A stretch of 59,962 bases of DNA from Gammaproteobacteria bacterium (lineage in GTDB: Bacteria > Pseudomonadota > Gammaproteobacteria > Steroidobacterales > Steroidobacteraceae), in the NCBI GenBank assembly GCA_028293765.1, contig JAQGOG010000005.1, forward strand, positions 1 to 59,962, read 5' to 3'. A program made the translations under genes and the position numbers. Positions 17,541 through 25,231 of this stretch are shown piece after piece. The notes below the pieces were generated by a model. That model was not told where the DNA came from and ran no database searches. It worked only from the letters and a program-made list of their open reading frames with translations. Every line of letters begins with the position of its first letter. Within the stretch, counting starts at the first letter, position 1.

Positions 17541-17589
17541 TGGGCGGCGGCAGGCAAAGAGGGGCGGCGGCAGGCAAAGAGGGGCGGCG
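17541..17589. repeat. 20-bp tandem repeat, 2.4 copies
   Basis: Two nearly identical 20-bp units, GGGCGGCGGCAGGCAAAGAG-like, lie at 17541-17560 and 17561-17580, with a partial third copy. They lie in the 244-bp gap between the ldcA start and the small gene at 17714. Confidence 0.8.
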
Positions 17590-17644
17590 AATGGCAGCGC
17601 GGAAATGACGCCCCGGGCGAGCTGCGCCAAATGTCCCGAGGGTT

Positions 17645-17750
17645 AGTCCGGCAGTGCCCTGGATATCGCGCATGAGCGTCAGTCCGGCAGTGCCTTCATA
17701 CCGCGCGTGAGTGTCAGTCCGACAGTGCTTTGATATCCCGCATGAGCGCC
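17645..17750. repeat. Three 35-36-bp tandem repeats overlapping the end of a small gene
   Basis: Units at 17645-17680, 17681-17715 and 17716-17750 each begin AGTCCG(G/A)CAGTGC and end near (A/G)TGAG(C/T)G(T/C)C. The third unit is the 3' end of the small minus-strand gene 17714-17938. The two downstream units repeat its last eleven codons with changes, and one reads through an equivalent stop position. Confidence 0.8.
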
Positions 17751-17938
17751 GCGCGCCCCCGGTCGAGTTGATCGAGCCGTAGCGCAGCATCGCGGAGCGC
17801 GATGATGTTCTTGACCGGCTGCTCGTGGAGGCGGCGATAGGCGTTGCGCGCCGCTAGCCACTGGCGGGTCGTGGAGGCATAGCGCGCCGACAGGTCGCGG
17901 CGCATGGTGACGATGGCCAAGGGGCTCGATTGCATCAT
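17714..17938 (-). CDS. Small helical hypothetical protein
   Basis: A 74-residue basic protein (start MMQSSPLAIVTMRRDLSA), rich in Arg and Ala and predicted helical throughout, with no membrane segment. I recognise no family. AAGG lies about 9 bases upstream of the first ATG. Its last codons (RDIKALSD and stop) are repeated downstream as degenerate tandem units. It could be a real short gene or a decayed remnant. Confidence 0.45.
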   Translation of the reverse strand: MMQSSPLAIVTMRRDLSARYASTTRQWLAARNAYRRLHEQPVKNIIALRDAALRLDQLDRGRAALMRDIKALSD

Positions 17939-18077
17939 TGCGGCCTTAAGTTGGTTTCAGACGGCTCCTGGTGCCGGCAGCGCGAAGGATGCCGATGAGT
18001 CATTACAGGATTGCGACAAACGGCCTGCTTGACGAATACTTTCATGAAGAAACGCTGGTTGAATCACAGTGCGCCCG

Positions 18078-19634
18078 TCACATTTCAGTCTTTCGAGCCC
18101 GCGGTCCGCTTCGCCGCTCCCGCCCGAGTGCCGCTCCCGCGGGCGTGCCCGCGGCGGTCGCACCGCTGGCCGACACACTGCCGGGCGACCCGCCCACCCC
18201 AACGCAGTCCGGCTTCGCCGCCGTCGCAATGTTGAGTCGAAATGGCCCGCCGTCCGCGCCAGGCGCGCCGGTGGCATGTGCGCCCGCGACGCTGGGCCGC
18301 CAAGCCAGCGCCTCTCCGGCTTCGAGGCGCAGCGTTTCCAGCGGTGGCGGCGTAACTCCATTTACTTCACAGAACTCCTCGATCAACGCCTGCGGCTGCT
18401 CGCCGATGGCGACGAGAAGGCTCGTCTTTCGCAGTACTTCAGGCGCAACCAGGCTCGGCCGCGTGGTGATGTGCAGAACACTCTGCCCGTTCCCGAGCGG
18501 TAAGAGCTCGCCGGCAGCAAGGCTCGCGGGCAGCAGGTGGTGCGTTTCGTCGACCACCACCCAATGTGGATGTCCCGACGCCCGACGAAGTTCCGCCAGC
18601 TGCGGTGTAAAGGCCGCAAGGAACTCGAGGCGGTCCGACGCGGGAAGGCCGACGAGGTCGATCACGCCGCTTTTGTCGGCGCCACGCAGCAGCTTCAGGA
18701 TCTCCTCCGCGGTTGGTGGTCGGGTCGGACTGCCGAGCGACACCGCCTTCCCTATCGTGCCGTAATCGCCTTCGACGTCGATTACGCAGAACGTGTAGCC
18801 CTGTTCGGCAACCCGCTCCATCAGACCCGTAGCCAGTGTCGACCTGCCGCTTCCGGGTGCCCCGACGAGCAGGAGGCTCTCGCCGTATGGCGAGATGCGC
18901 ACTTCCCGTCCTTCGTCATCCGTGCCGAGCAGCACGTTATGCCGCTCGAGTCGCGACGCACGTGAAGCGAGATCGTCACGAAGCATTTCGTCGATCAATT
19001 CCACGACACCGGCACCGTGATCCGCCGTCGTGACGATGTCTGCGGCGCTCTTGAGCGTCGGAAGCGCGTTCGCCACAGCCGCCGAGCATTCGCATGATGC
19101 CAGCAGAGCGTGATCGTTTTCGGCATCGCCGACGCCGACGGCATTGTGAGCGGACAGCCCCATCTTCTCGAGTGCGTGCGCCAGCCCGGTCGCCTTATTG
19201 ACGCCGGCCGGCAGAATCATGACAGCGCCCTTATTGAAGATGACCTGAAGTTCGAGGCCCAGATCCCGGATCGTCTCCAGGACGGCCATCTCGTGCGGCG
19301 TCCACGTCGCGACAATGACTCGGCCGATGGATATGCGTTCCACGCCTCGCTCTCGCAGGGCGGCGACGAAGGAGTCGCGCGGCCGCGTAGCCAAGGGAGT
19401 CTCGGTTCGGGTCGCAGGGTGATAGAGGAGTGCGCCGTTTTCGGCGACGACATATTCGAACAGATCGAGTCGCGGACACACCGTCTGCAGATCCACGAGC
19501 TCGCGACCCGTGACGAGCACGAGCCGCCGCCCCGAAGCGATCAGCCTTTCGAGCGCGAGCAGCGTCTCCGGCAGAATGCGGCCGTCGGTCGCGATGGTGC
19601 CGTCGTAATCGGTGCAGAGAACCAGATAGCGCAT
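18078..19634 (-). CDS. HAD-IIB phosphatase fused to HerA/DUF87-like ATPase
   Basis: The 518-residue protein joins two units. Residues 1-230 form a HAD-IIB (Cof-like) hydrolase: motif I CTDYDGTIATD, motif II VTGRE, the Lys in INKATGL-like NKATGLAHAL, and motif IV GVGDAENDHALL. Residues about 255-460 form a P-loop domain: LLLVGAPGSGRSTLATGL, a second acidic strand FCVIDVEGDY, and Walker-B-like HWVVVDETHHLLP, as in HerA/DUF87 ATPases. The last 70 residues are low-complexity Ala/Gly/Pro. ATG 19634 has GGGAGG 12 bases upstream, and the HAD motif begins there. A sugar-phosphate-linked regulatory role is speculative. Confidence 0.85.
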   Translation of the reverse strand: MRYLVLCTDYDGTIATDGRILPETLLALERLIASGRRLVLVTGRELVDLQTVCPRLDLFEYVVAENGALLYHPATRTETPLATRPRDSFVAALRERGVERISIGRVIVATWTPHEMAVLETIRDLGLELQVIFNKGAVMILPAGVNKATGLAHALEKMGLSAHNAVGVGDAENDHALLASCECSAAVANALPTLKSAADIVTTADHGAGVVELIDEMLRDDLASRASRLERHNVLLGTDDEGREVRISPYGESLLLVGAPGSGRSTLATGLMERVAEQGYTFCVIDVEGDYGTIGKAVSLGSPTRPPTAEEILKLLRGADKSGVIDLVGLPASDRLEFLAAFTPQLAELRRASGHPHWVVVDETHHLLPASLAAGELLPLGNGQSVLHITTRPSLVAPEVLRKTSLLVAIGEQPQALIEEFCEVNGVTPPPLETLRLEAGEALAWRPSVAGAHATGAPGADGGPFRLNIATAAKPDCVGVGGSPGSVSASGATAAGTPAGAALGRERRSGPRARKTEM

Positions 19635-19760
19635 GCCCGGCAATAGCCTCCCACGTGCGGATGACAACGAGGTCCGGGGTTAAGCAAGTTGTATTCCGCA
19701 GCCAGTACGCCGCTACAAGAGCGGCGCGCCAGTTCAGGCAGGCGTGGCGCGCCAGGCGCG

Positions 19761-19846
19761 GCCGGACAGGCTCGCAGCTGAACAGGCGGGGCCGAACGCG
19801 CTCGACTGAACGGACTCGGTCGAACGCGCTCGGCTAAACAGGCTCA
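19761..19846. repeat. Degenerate 28-bp GC-rich tandem repeat
   Basis: Two well-matched 28-bp units, 19791-19818 and 19819-19846, share G(C/T)CGAACGCGCTCG(A/G)CT(G/A)AAC. A more diverged copy precedes at 19761-19790. The block occupies the gap between the HAD/ATPase gene start and the small gene at 19897. Confidence 0.6.
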
Positions 19847-19896
19847 GCCGCTGAATGCGGCTCGCCAAGCGCGGCCGGCCACGCGCGGCCCGCCGC

Positions 19897-20070
19897 TCAG
19901 GGCTTGCGGTTGATCTTGGCCTTCTTCGCTTTGAGCTGGTCGCGCCAGCCGGTGAGCGTCCAGCCGCCAGCCATACCGGCAAGCAGCGCAATCAGGGCGA
20001 GACTGCTGTCATCGAGAGCGAACGAACTGATGTAGTGCGGCAATGATGACGCCAAGGAAGCGAAATGCAT
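19897..20070 (-). CDS. 57-residue single-helix membrane protein
   Basis: The reading frame starts at ATG 20070 and gives MHFASLASSLPHYISSFALD. It then has one clear membrane helix (SLALIALLAGMAGGWTLTGW) and a basic tail, DQLKAKKAKINRKP, placing the C-terminus in the cytoplasm. GGGGG about 10 bases upstream is a weak ribosome site. Hydrophobic helix plus positively charged tail is typical of real small membrane proteins and unlikely by chance. No family recognised. It diverges from the kdp operon. Confidence 0.5.
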   Translation of the reverse strand: MHFASLASSLPHYISSFALDDSSLALIALLAGMAGGWTLTGWRDQLKAKKAKINRKP

Positions 20071-20484
20071 TTATGTAGAACCCCCGTCTGGTCTGCCGTT
20101 TTCACGGATGTATGGAACATAACAGCAGCCGGGGCGTTCGGGGGAGTCGCCCAGTCGCGACTTGTGGCCTTTTATCCGGATTTTTGACGCCGGTCGCAGC
20201 CAGTTTGCAGCCAAGCCTGCGGTGGCGTCTCACCTGTTTCAGGGCAACGTGCACCGTGTCGCCTGAAATCACACCCGTCCGGCGGACCCCGATCACCCCG
20301 ATTCTCCGGCGCGACCTCGCCTGAGCACTTCGACGCTCTTGCCCAGATCGCGCGCGATGACCGGTGGCTTCCGCGGCGGGCGCCTTTTCCTAACGCGATG
20401 CTCACCGGCGGTGCAGTACCTTGCACGGGCACCTTGGAAGGGCTCCCACACAGCCCCGTACCGGTGTCTCGAGGAGAAACGATA
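20071..20484. other. 414-bp gap ahead of the kdp operon
   Basis: No convincing gene is seen. It should hold the kdp promoter and the KdpE-binding site, but I could not find a clear sigma-70 element or a KdpE-like AT-rich box. Near 20410-20440 short inverted repeats (for example GTGCA/TGCAC around GTACCT) could fold in a leader RNA. I could not match it to a known riboswitch. Confidence 0.5.
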
Positions 20485-20577
20485 GTGGACGCCATTTTCA
20501 TCATTGCCGTCGTAGCGCTCTATGCGGTCACGCATTGGATCGTGCGTGCGCTGGCCCGGCTTGGAGGTGTGGAGTGA
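20485..20577 (+). CDS. 30-residue membrane micro-protein at the head of the kdp operon
   Basis: A GTG start behind GAGGAG (20471-20476) opens a 30-codon frame: MDAIFIIAVVALYAVTHWIV, then RALARLGGVE. One hydrophobic helix is followed by a short basic end. Its stop overlaps the kdpF start as GTGA, so the two are translationally coupled. Similar very short proteins precede kdpF in some other proteobacteria as I recall. It may act as an extra small subunit or assembly factor of the pump; that is inference. Confidence 0.7.
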   Translation: MDAIFIIAVVALYAVTHWIVRALARLGGVE

Positions 20578-20663
20578 GTGCCATCTACATCGTCAGCGGG
20601 CTGTTGGCAGTAGGCCTGTGCATCTACCTGCTCTACGCAATGTTCAAACCGGAGAAATTCTGA
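20574..20663 (+). CDS. kdpF: K+-transporting ATPase small subunit KdpF
   Basis: A 29-residue membrane peptide with GTG start: SAIYIVSGLLAVGLCIYLL followed by YAMFKPEKF. One hydrophobic helix with the conserved terminal FKPE(K/R)F matches KdpF, a lipid-like stabiliser of the KdpABC complex. It overlaps the upstream micro-gene (GTGA) and kdpA (TGATG), so it lies inside a tightly coupled operon. Confidence 0.9.
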   Translation: MSAIYIVSGLLAVGLCIYLLYAMFKPEKF

Positions 20664-22468
20664 TGACGCCCGCATCACTGGCGTTGATCGCCATATATCT
20701 GATCGTGATGCTCGCGCTCGTGAAGCCGATGGGCCTGTACATCGCCAACGTGATGGAAGGCCGGCCGATCTGGCCGTTGCGCGTGGGCGCGGGGGTCGAA
20801 CGCCTGATATATCGCTTGAGCGGAGTCGACGCTGGCGCCGAGATGGGGTGGCGGCGCTACACGATCGCACTGCTGCTCTTCAATGCAGTGGGCGCGCTGG
20901 CGGTGTATGCCTTGCAGCGCCTTCAGCTTTGGCTTCCCCTGAACCCGCAGCAGTTCGCGAACGTCTCGCCCGACTCATCTTTCAACACCGCGGTGAGTTT
21001 CATCACCAATACCAACTGGCAGGGCTACTCGGGCGAGTCCACCATGAGCTATCTCACGCAGATGGCCGGCCTCGCGGTACAGAACTTCCTCTCCGCCGCC
21101 ACGGGCATCGTGGTCGTCGTGGCGCTCATTCGCGGCTTTGCCCGTCATACCGCGCAGTCGATTGGCAATTTCTGGACCGACATCACACGCTCGACCCTCT
21201 ATATCCTGCTGCCGCTGTCGACGCTGCTCGCGCTGCTGCTCGTCGGGCAGGGCGTCGTGCAGAACCTCAGTGCCTACAAGGACGTGCCGACCGTCGAGAC
21301 CCTGGCCTATCAGCAGCCTAAAGTCGACTCTGCCGGCAATCCGGTGAAGGATGCGGCCGGCAACCCTGTCCTCGAGAATATGACCACGCAGAAGCAGACG
21401 CTGCCGATGGGGCCGATGGCTTCGCAGGAAGCGATCAAGGAACTCGGCACCAATGGCGGCGGGTTCCTGAACGCGAACTCCGCGCATCCGTACGAGAATC
21501 CTACTCCGTTGTCGAATTTCCTCGAACTGCTGGCGATAATTCTCATCCCTTCCTCCCTCACCTATACCTTCGGGCGCATGGTGGGGGACACGCGCCAGGG
21601 TTGGGCAGTGCTCGCCGCGATGTGCATCCTATTCGTCGCACTCGTCGCACTCGCAGTTCACAGTGAGCAACTCGGCAATCCGCGCGTCGCCGCACTCGGT
21701 GTCGATCAGACGGCGAGCATCCTGCAACCGGGTGGCAACATGGAAGGTAAGGAAGCACGTTTCGGCATCGGTGCCTCCGCCCTGTTTGCCACGATCGCCA
21801 CGGGTACTTCGACCGGTGCGGTGAACTCGATGCACGACTCGTACACGCCGCTCGGAGGCTTCGTGCCGCTGTTCGACATGCAGCTGGGCGAAGTCGTGTT
21901 CGGCGGTGTCGGCACCGGTCTCTACTCCATGCTGATCTTCGCGATCATCGGTGTATTCATCGCCGGGCTGATGATCGGACGGACGCCAGAATATCTGGGC
22001 AAGAAGATCGAAGCATTCGAGATAAAGATGAGCTCGATCGCCATTCTCGTGATGCCCTTTATCGTGCTCCTCGGCACGGCCATAGCGGTGAGCGTGGCGG
22101 ACGGCAAAGCCGGTGTGGCCAACCCCGCCGCGCATGGGTTCTCCGAGATCCTCTATGCATTCACCTCGGCGGGCAACAATAACGGCAGCGCGTTCGGCGG
22201 CCTTTCCGCGAATACGCCCTTTTACAACACGGCGCTCGGCCTGGTGATGTGGCTCGGGCGTTACTGGCCGATCGCGGCGGTATTGGCCATTGCCGGGTCA
22301 CTGGCGGCGAAGAAGCGCGTCCCCGTCACGGCCGGCACCATGCTCACGTACGGACCTACCTTCATCATCCTGCTGATCGGAACTGTGCTGCTCGTGGGGG
22401 CGCTTACCTTCGTGCCCGCACTCGCACTGGGGCCGGTCGTCGAACACCTCGTCATGTGGGGCGGTTAG
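20663..22468 (+). CDS. kdpA: K+-transporting ATPase subunit KdpA
   Basis: The 601-residue potassium-channel-like subunit has about ten membrane helices and four degenerate selectivity-filter loops. Recognisable ones are [12 protein letters not shown] (first), [21 protein letters not shown] (second), [11 protein letters not shown] (third) and [12 protein letters not shown] (fourth). It binds K+ and passes it on to KdpB for ATP-driven uptake. The ATG overlaps the kdpF stop. Length is slightly above the E. coli protein because of a 24-residue polar insert near residue 210-235. Confidence 0.97.
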   Translation: MTPASLALIAIYLIVMLALVKPMGLYIANVMEGRPIWPLRVGAGVERLIYRLSGVDAGAEMGWRRYTIALLLFNAVGALAVYALQRLQLWLPLNPQQFANVSPDSSFNTAVSFITNTNWQGYSGESTMSYLTQMAGLAVQNFLSAATGIVVVVALIRGFARHTAQSIGNFWTDITRSTLYILLPLSTLLALLLVGQGVVQNLSAYKDVPTVETLAYQQPKVDSAGNPVKDAAGNPVLENMTTQKQTLPMGPMASQEAIKELGTNGGGFLNANSAHPYENPTPLSNFLELLAIILIPSSLTYTFGRMVGDTRQGWAVLAAMCILFVALVALAVHSEQLGNPRVAALGVDQTASILQPGGNMEGKEARFGIGASALFATIATGTSTGAVNSMHDSYTPLGGFVPLFDMQLGEVVFGGVGTGLYSMLIFAIIGVFIAGLMIGRTPEYLGKKIEAFEIKMSSIAILVMPFIVLLGTAIAVSVADGKAGVANPAAHGFSEILYAFTSAGNNNGSAFGGLSANTPFYNTALGLVMWLGRYWPIAAVLAIAGSLAAKKRVPVTAGTMLTYGPTFIILLIGTVLLVGALTFVPALALGPVVEHLVMWGG

Positions 22469-22472
22469 AGAA

Positions 22473-24605
22473 ATGGCTGAAATGATTCGCAATTCCGCTT
22501 TGGGCGCGCACGGGCCGGCGGCCCATATACCGAGGCCCACGGCCCCGCGCAGGCTGTCGATGTTCGATCGCGCCCTCCTGGGCCCTGCGCTCATCGACGC
22601 CTTGCGCAAACTGGACCCGCGTGTGCAGTGGCGCAACCCGGTCATGTTCGTCGTCTACATTGGCAGTATCGTGACGACGCTGTTGTGGTTCCAGGCAGCT
22701 ACCGGGCGCGGCGAGGCGCCGGCCTGGTTCATATTCAATGTCGCGATCTGGCTGTGGTTCACGGTGCTGTTCGCGAACTTCGCCGAGGCGCTCGCGGAGG
22801 GTCGCAGCAAGGCCCAGGCAGCCGCGCTGCGTGGGCTGAAGCAGACTGTCTCGGCTAAGAAGCTCGCCGATGCAAGCGACCGCTCACGTCAGTCACGCGT
22901 ACGCGCTGACCAGTTACGCAAGGGCGATGTCGTTCTCGTGGAGGCGGACGACTACATCCCGGGAGATGGTGAAGTCATCGAAGGCGCGGCCTCCGTCGAT
23001 GAAAGTGCGATTACGGGCGAGTCCGCGCCGGTCATCCGCGAATCCGGCGGCGATTTCTCGGCCGTTACCGGCGGTACGCGCGTGCTCTCCGACTGGATCA
23101 TCGTGCGCGTTACGGCCAACCCGGGCGAAACGTTCATCGATCGCATGATCGCCATGGTGGAAAGCGCCAAACGGCAGAAGACCCCTAACGAGATCGCGCT
23201 CACGATCCTGCTCGTGGCGCTCACGCTGGTGTTTCTCCTGGCTACCGTGACGTTGCTGCCGTATTCCCTGTACAGCGTCGAAGTCGCCAAGCTCGGCACG
23301 CCGATCACGATTACGGCACTGGTCGCGCTGCTGGTGTGCCTCATTCCGACTACTATCGGTGGGTTGCTGTCCGCGATTGGTGTGGCGGGCATGAGCCGCA
23401 TGATGCAGGCGAATGTAATCGCCACATCGGGTCGGGCGGTCGAGGCCGCGGGCGACGTGGACGTGCTGTTGTTGGATAAGACCGGCACGATCACGCTCGG
23501 CAACCGTCAGGCGTCTACTTTCATCCCGGCGACGGGCGTGTCGGAGGAGGAGCTGGCGGATACCGCGCAGCTCGCCTCGCTCGCCGATGAGACTCCCGAG
23601 GGTCGCAGCGTCGTAGTGCTCGCGAAGCAGCGCTTCAACTTACGTGAACGTGACTTGCGCTCGCTCGCCGCTACGTTCGTGCCATTCTCAGCGCACACAC
23701 GCATGAGTGGCGTCGACATAGGCGCGCGGCAGGTGCGCAAAGGTGCTCCGGCCGCCATTCAGAAGCACGTGGAGGCACTGGGGCAGGCGTTTCCCAAGGG
23801 CATACTGCTCATGGTGGAGGACGTGGCCCGCCGTGGCAGCACGCCGCTGCTGGTCAGCGATGGCCCGCGCGTGCTCGGTATCATCGAGCTGAAGGACATC
23901 GTCAAAGGCGGCATCAAAGAGCGGTTCAGCGAACTGCGCCGCATGGGCATCAAGACGATCATGATCACCGGCGACAACCCGCTCACTGCCGCGGCGATCG
24001 CGGCCGAAGCGGGCGTCGATGACTTTCTCGCCGAGGCGACCCCGGAGGCGAAGCTCAGCCTCATCCGGCAACACCAGGCGGAAGGTCGCCTGGTGGCGAT
24101 GACCGGAGACGGCACGAACGATGCGCCGGCCCTCGCGCAGGCCGATGTCGCCGTCGCCATGAACACCGGCACCCAGGCGGCGAAAGAGGCCGGTAACATG
24201 GTCGACCTCGACTCCAACCCGACGAAGCTCATCGAGGTGGTGGAGACCGGCAAGCAGATGTTGATGACGCGCGGCTCGCTGACGACATTCAGCATCGCAA
24301 ATGACATTGCGAAGTACTTCGCAATCATCCCGGCCGCATTCGCCACGACCTACCCGCAGCTCAACGCACTCAACCTAATGGGGCTCGCGAGCCCGTTCTC
24401 GGCCATTCTCTCCGCGGTCATTTTCAACGCGCTCATCATCGTGGTGCTCATCCCGCTCGCCCTCAAAGGCGTGAAATACCGGCCCCTGGGTGCGGCGCTG
24501 CTGCTGCGTCGGAATCTGCTCATCTACGGCCTGGGCGGCATCCTGATCCCGTTCGCGGGCATCAAGCTCATCGACCTGACTCTCGTGGCGACCCATCTGG
24601 TCTGA
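22473..24605 (+). CDS. kdpB: K+-transporting P-type ATPase subunit KdpB
   Basis: The 710-residue catalytic subunit has the phosphorylation motif DKTGT (Asp335), the actuator TGES, the nucleotide-domain [11 protein letters not shown] and the hinge [21 protein letters not shown]. It hydrolyses ATP to drive K+ through KdpA. An alternative ATG at 22560 ([12 protein letters not shown]) would give 681 residues, nearly the size of E. coli KdpB. Either start is possible, since neither has a strong Shine-Dalgarno; the upstream one lies 4 bases after kdpA. Confidence 0.96.
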   Translation: MAEMIRNSALGAHGPAAHIPRPTAPRRLSMFDRALLGPALIDALRKLDPRVQWRNPVMFVVYIGSIVTTLLWFQAATGRGEAPAWFIFNVAIWLWFTVLFANFAEALAEGRSKAQAAALRGLKQTVSAKKLADASDRSRQSRVRADQLRKGDVVLVEADDYIPGDGEVIEGAASVDESAITGESAPVIRESGGDFSAVTGGTRVLSDWIIVRVTANPGETFIDRMIAMVESAKRQKTPNEIALTILLVALTLVFLLATVTLLPYSLYSVEVAKLGTPITITALVALLVCLIPTTIGGLLSAIGVAGMSRMMQANVIATSGRAVEAAGDVDVLLLDKTGTITLGNRQASTFIPATGVSEEELADTAQLASLADETPEGRSVVVLAKQRFNLRERDLRSLAATFVPFSAHTRMSGVDIGARQVRKGAPAAIQKHVEALGQAFPKGILLMVEDVARRGSTPLLVSDGPRVLGIIELKDIVKGGIKERFSELRRMGIKTIMITGDNPLTAAAIAAEAGVDDFLAEATPEAKLSLIRQHQAEGRLVAMTGDGTNDAPALAQADVAVAMNTGTQAAKEAGNMVDLDSNPTKLIEVVETGKQMLMTRGSLTTFSIANDIAKYFAIIPAAFATTYPQLNALNLMGLASPFSAILSAVIFNALIIVVLIPLALKGVKYRPLGAALLLRRNLLIYGLGGILIPFAGIKLIDLTLVATHLV

Positions 24606-24646
24606 TCGCCGCTTGAACTGAGGCCAATTGAAGTAAGGAAGTAGTC

Positions 24647-25219
24647 ATGACTGCCCTGTTGCGTCCCGCCATCGTCCTGTTCCTGATCCTCACCGGAATC
24701 ACGGGCTTCGTGTATCCGTTCGTGGTCACCGGAATCGCCCAGGCGATCTTTCCAACCCAGGCCGGCGGCAGTCTCATCGTCAGGGATGGCAAGCCGGTGG
24801 GCTCGAGCCTGATCGGCCAGAGCTTCAGCGATCCGAAGCATTTCTGGGGCCGTCCATCGGCCACCTCGCCCCAGCCGTACAATGGGCTCGCCTCGGGCGG
24901 CTCGAACCTGGGACCGCTCAATCCCGCGCTGACGGACGGCATCAAGTCCCGTATCGAGGCGTTGCAGGCCGCGGATCCCGCCAACAAGGCGCCCATTCCT
25001 GTCGATCTCGTGACTGCCTCCGCCAGCGGACTGGATCCCGATATCAGCCTTGCGGCGGCCTACTACCAGGCGCCCCGCGTGGCCCGCGCGCGGGGTCTGG
25101 CGCCGGATGCCGTAAGATCGATGATCGCCGCTCACGCACGGGGAAAGCTGCTCGGTATACTGGGCGAGCCCCGCGTCAACGTGTTGGATTTGAATCTGGC
25201 GCTCGATGCACTCAAGTGA
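24647..25219 (+). CDS. kdpC: K+-transporting ATPase subunit KdpC
   Basis: The 190-residue subunit has one N-terminal membrane helix ([19 protein letters not shown]) and a periplasmic domain. Its conserved segments are [41 protein letters not shown] and [15 protein letters not shown]. KdpC stabilises nucleotide binding by KdpB. It has a Shine-Dalgarno (AAGGAAGTAGTC) and lies 41 bases after kdpB. Confidence 0.96.
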   Translation: MTALLRPAIVLFLILTGITGFVYPFVVTGIAQAIFPTQAGGSLIVRDGKPVGSSLIGQSFSDPKHFWGRPSATSPQPYNGLASGGSNLGPLNPALTDGIKSRIEALQAADPANKAPIPVDLVTASASGLDPDISLAAAYYQAPRVARARGLAPDAVRSMIAAHARGKLLGILGEPRVNVLDLNLALDALK

Positions 25220-25231
25220 CCTGACGAAAAC

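Noticed and set aside
17541-17750. CRISPR-like array
   Set aside because: The units are directly adjacent without spacers, too few, and no cas genes are present.
17971-18765. 264-codon plus-strand frame
   Set aside because: Antisense to the C-terminal half of the HAD/ATPase fusion, whose Walker motifs fix the coding strand.
20400-20480. Riboswitch ahead of kdp
   Set aside because: The short inverted repeats do not match any riboswitch consensus I can recall; kept only as an unexplained leader.
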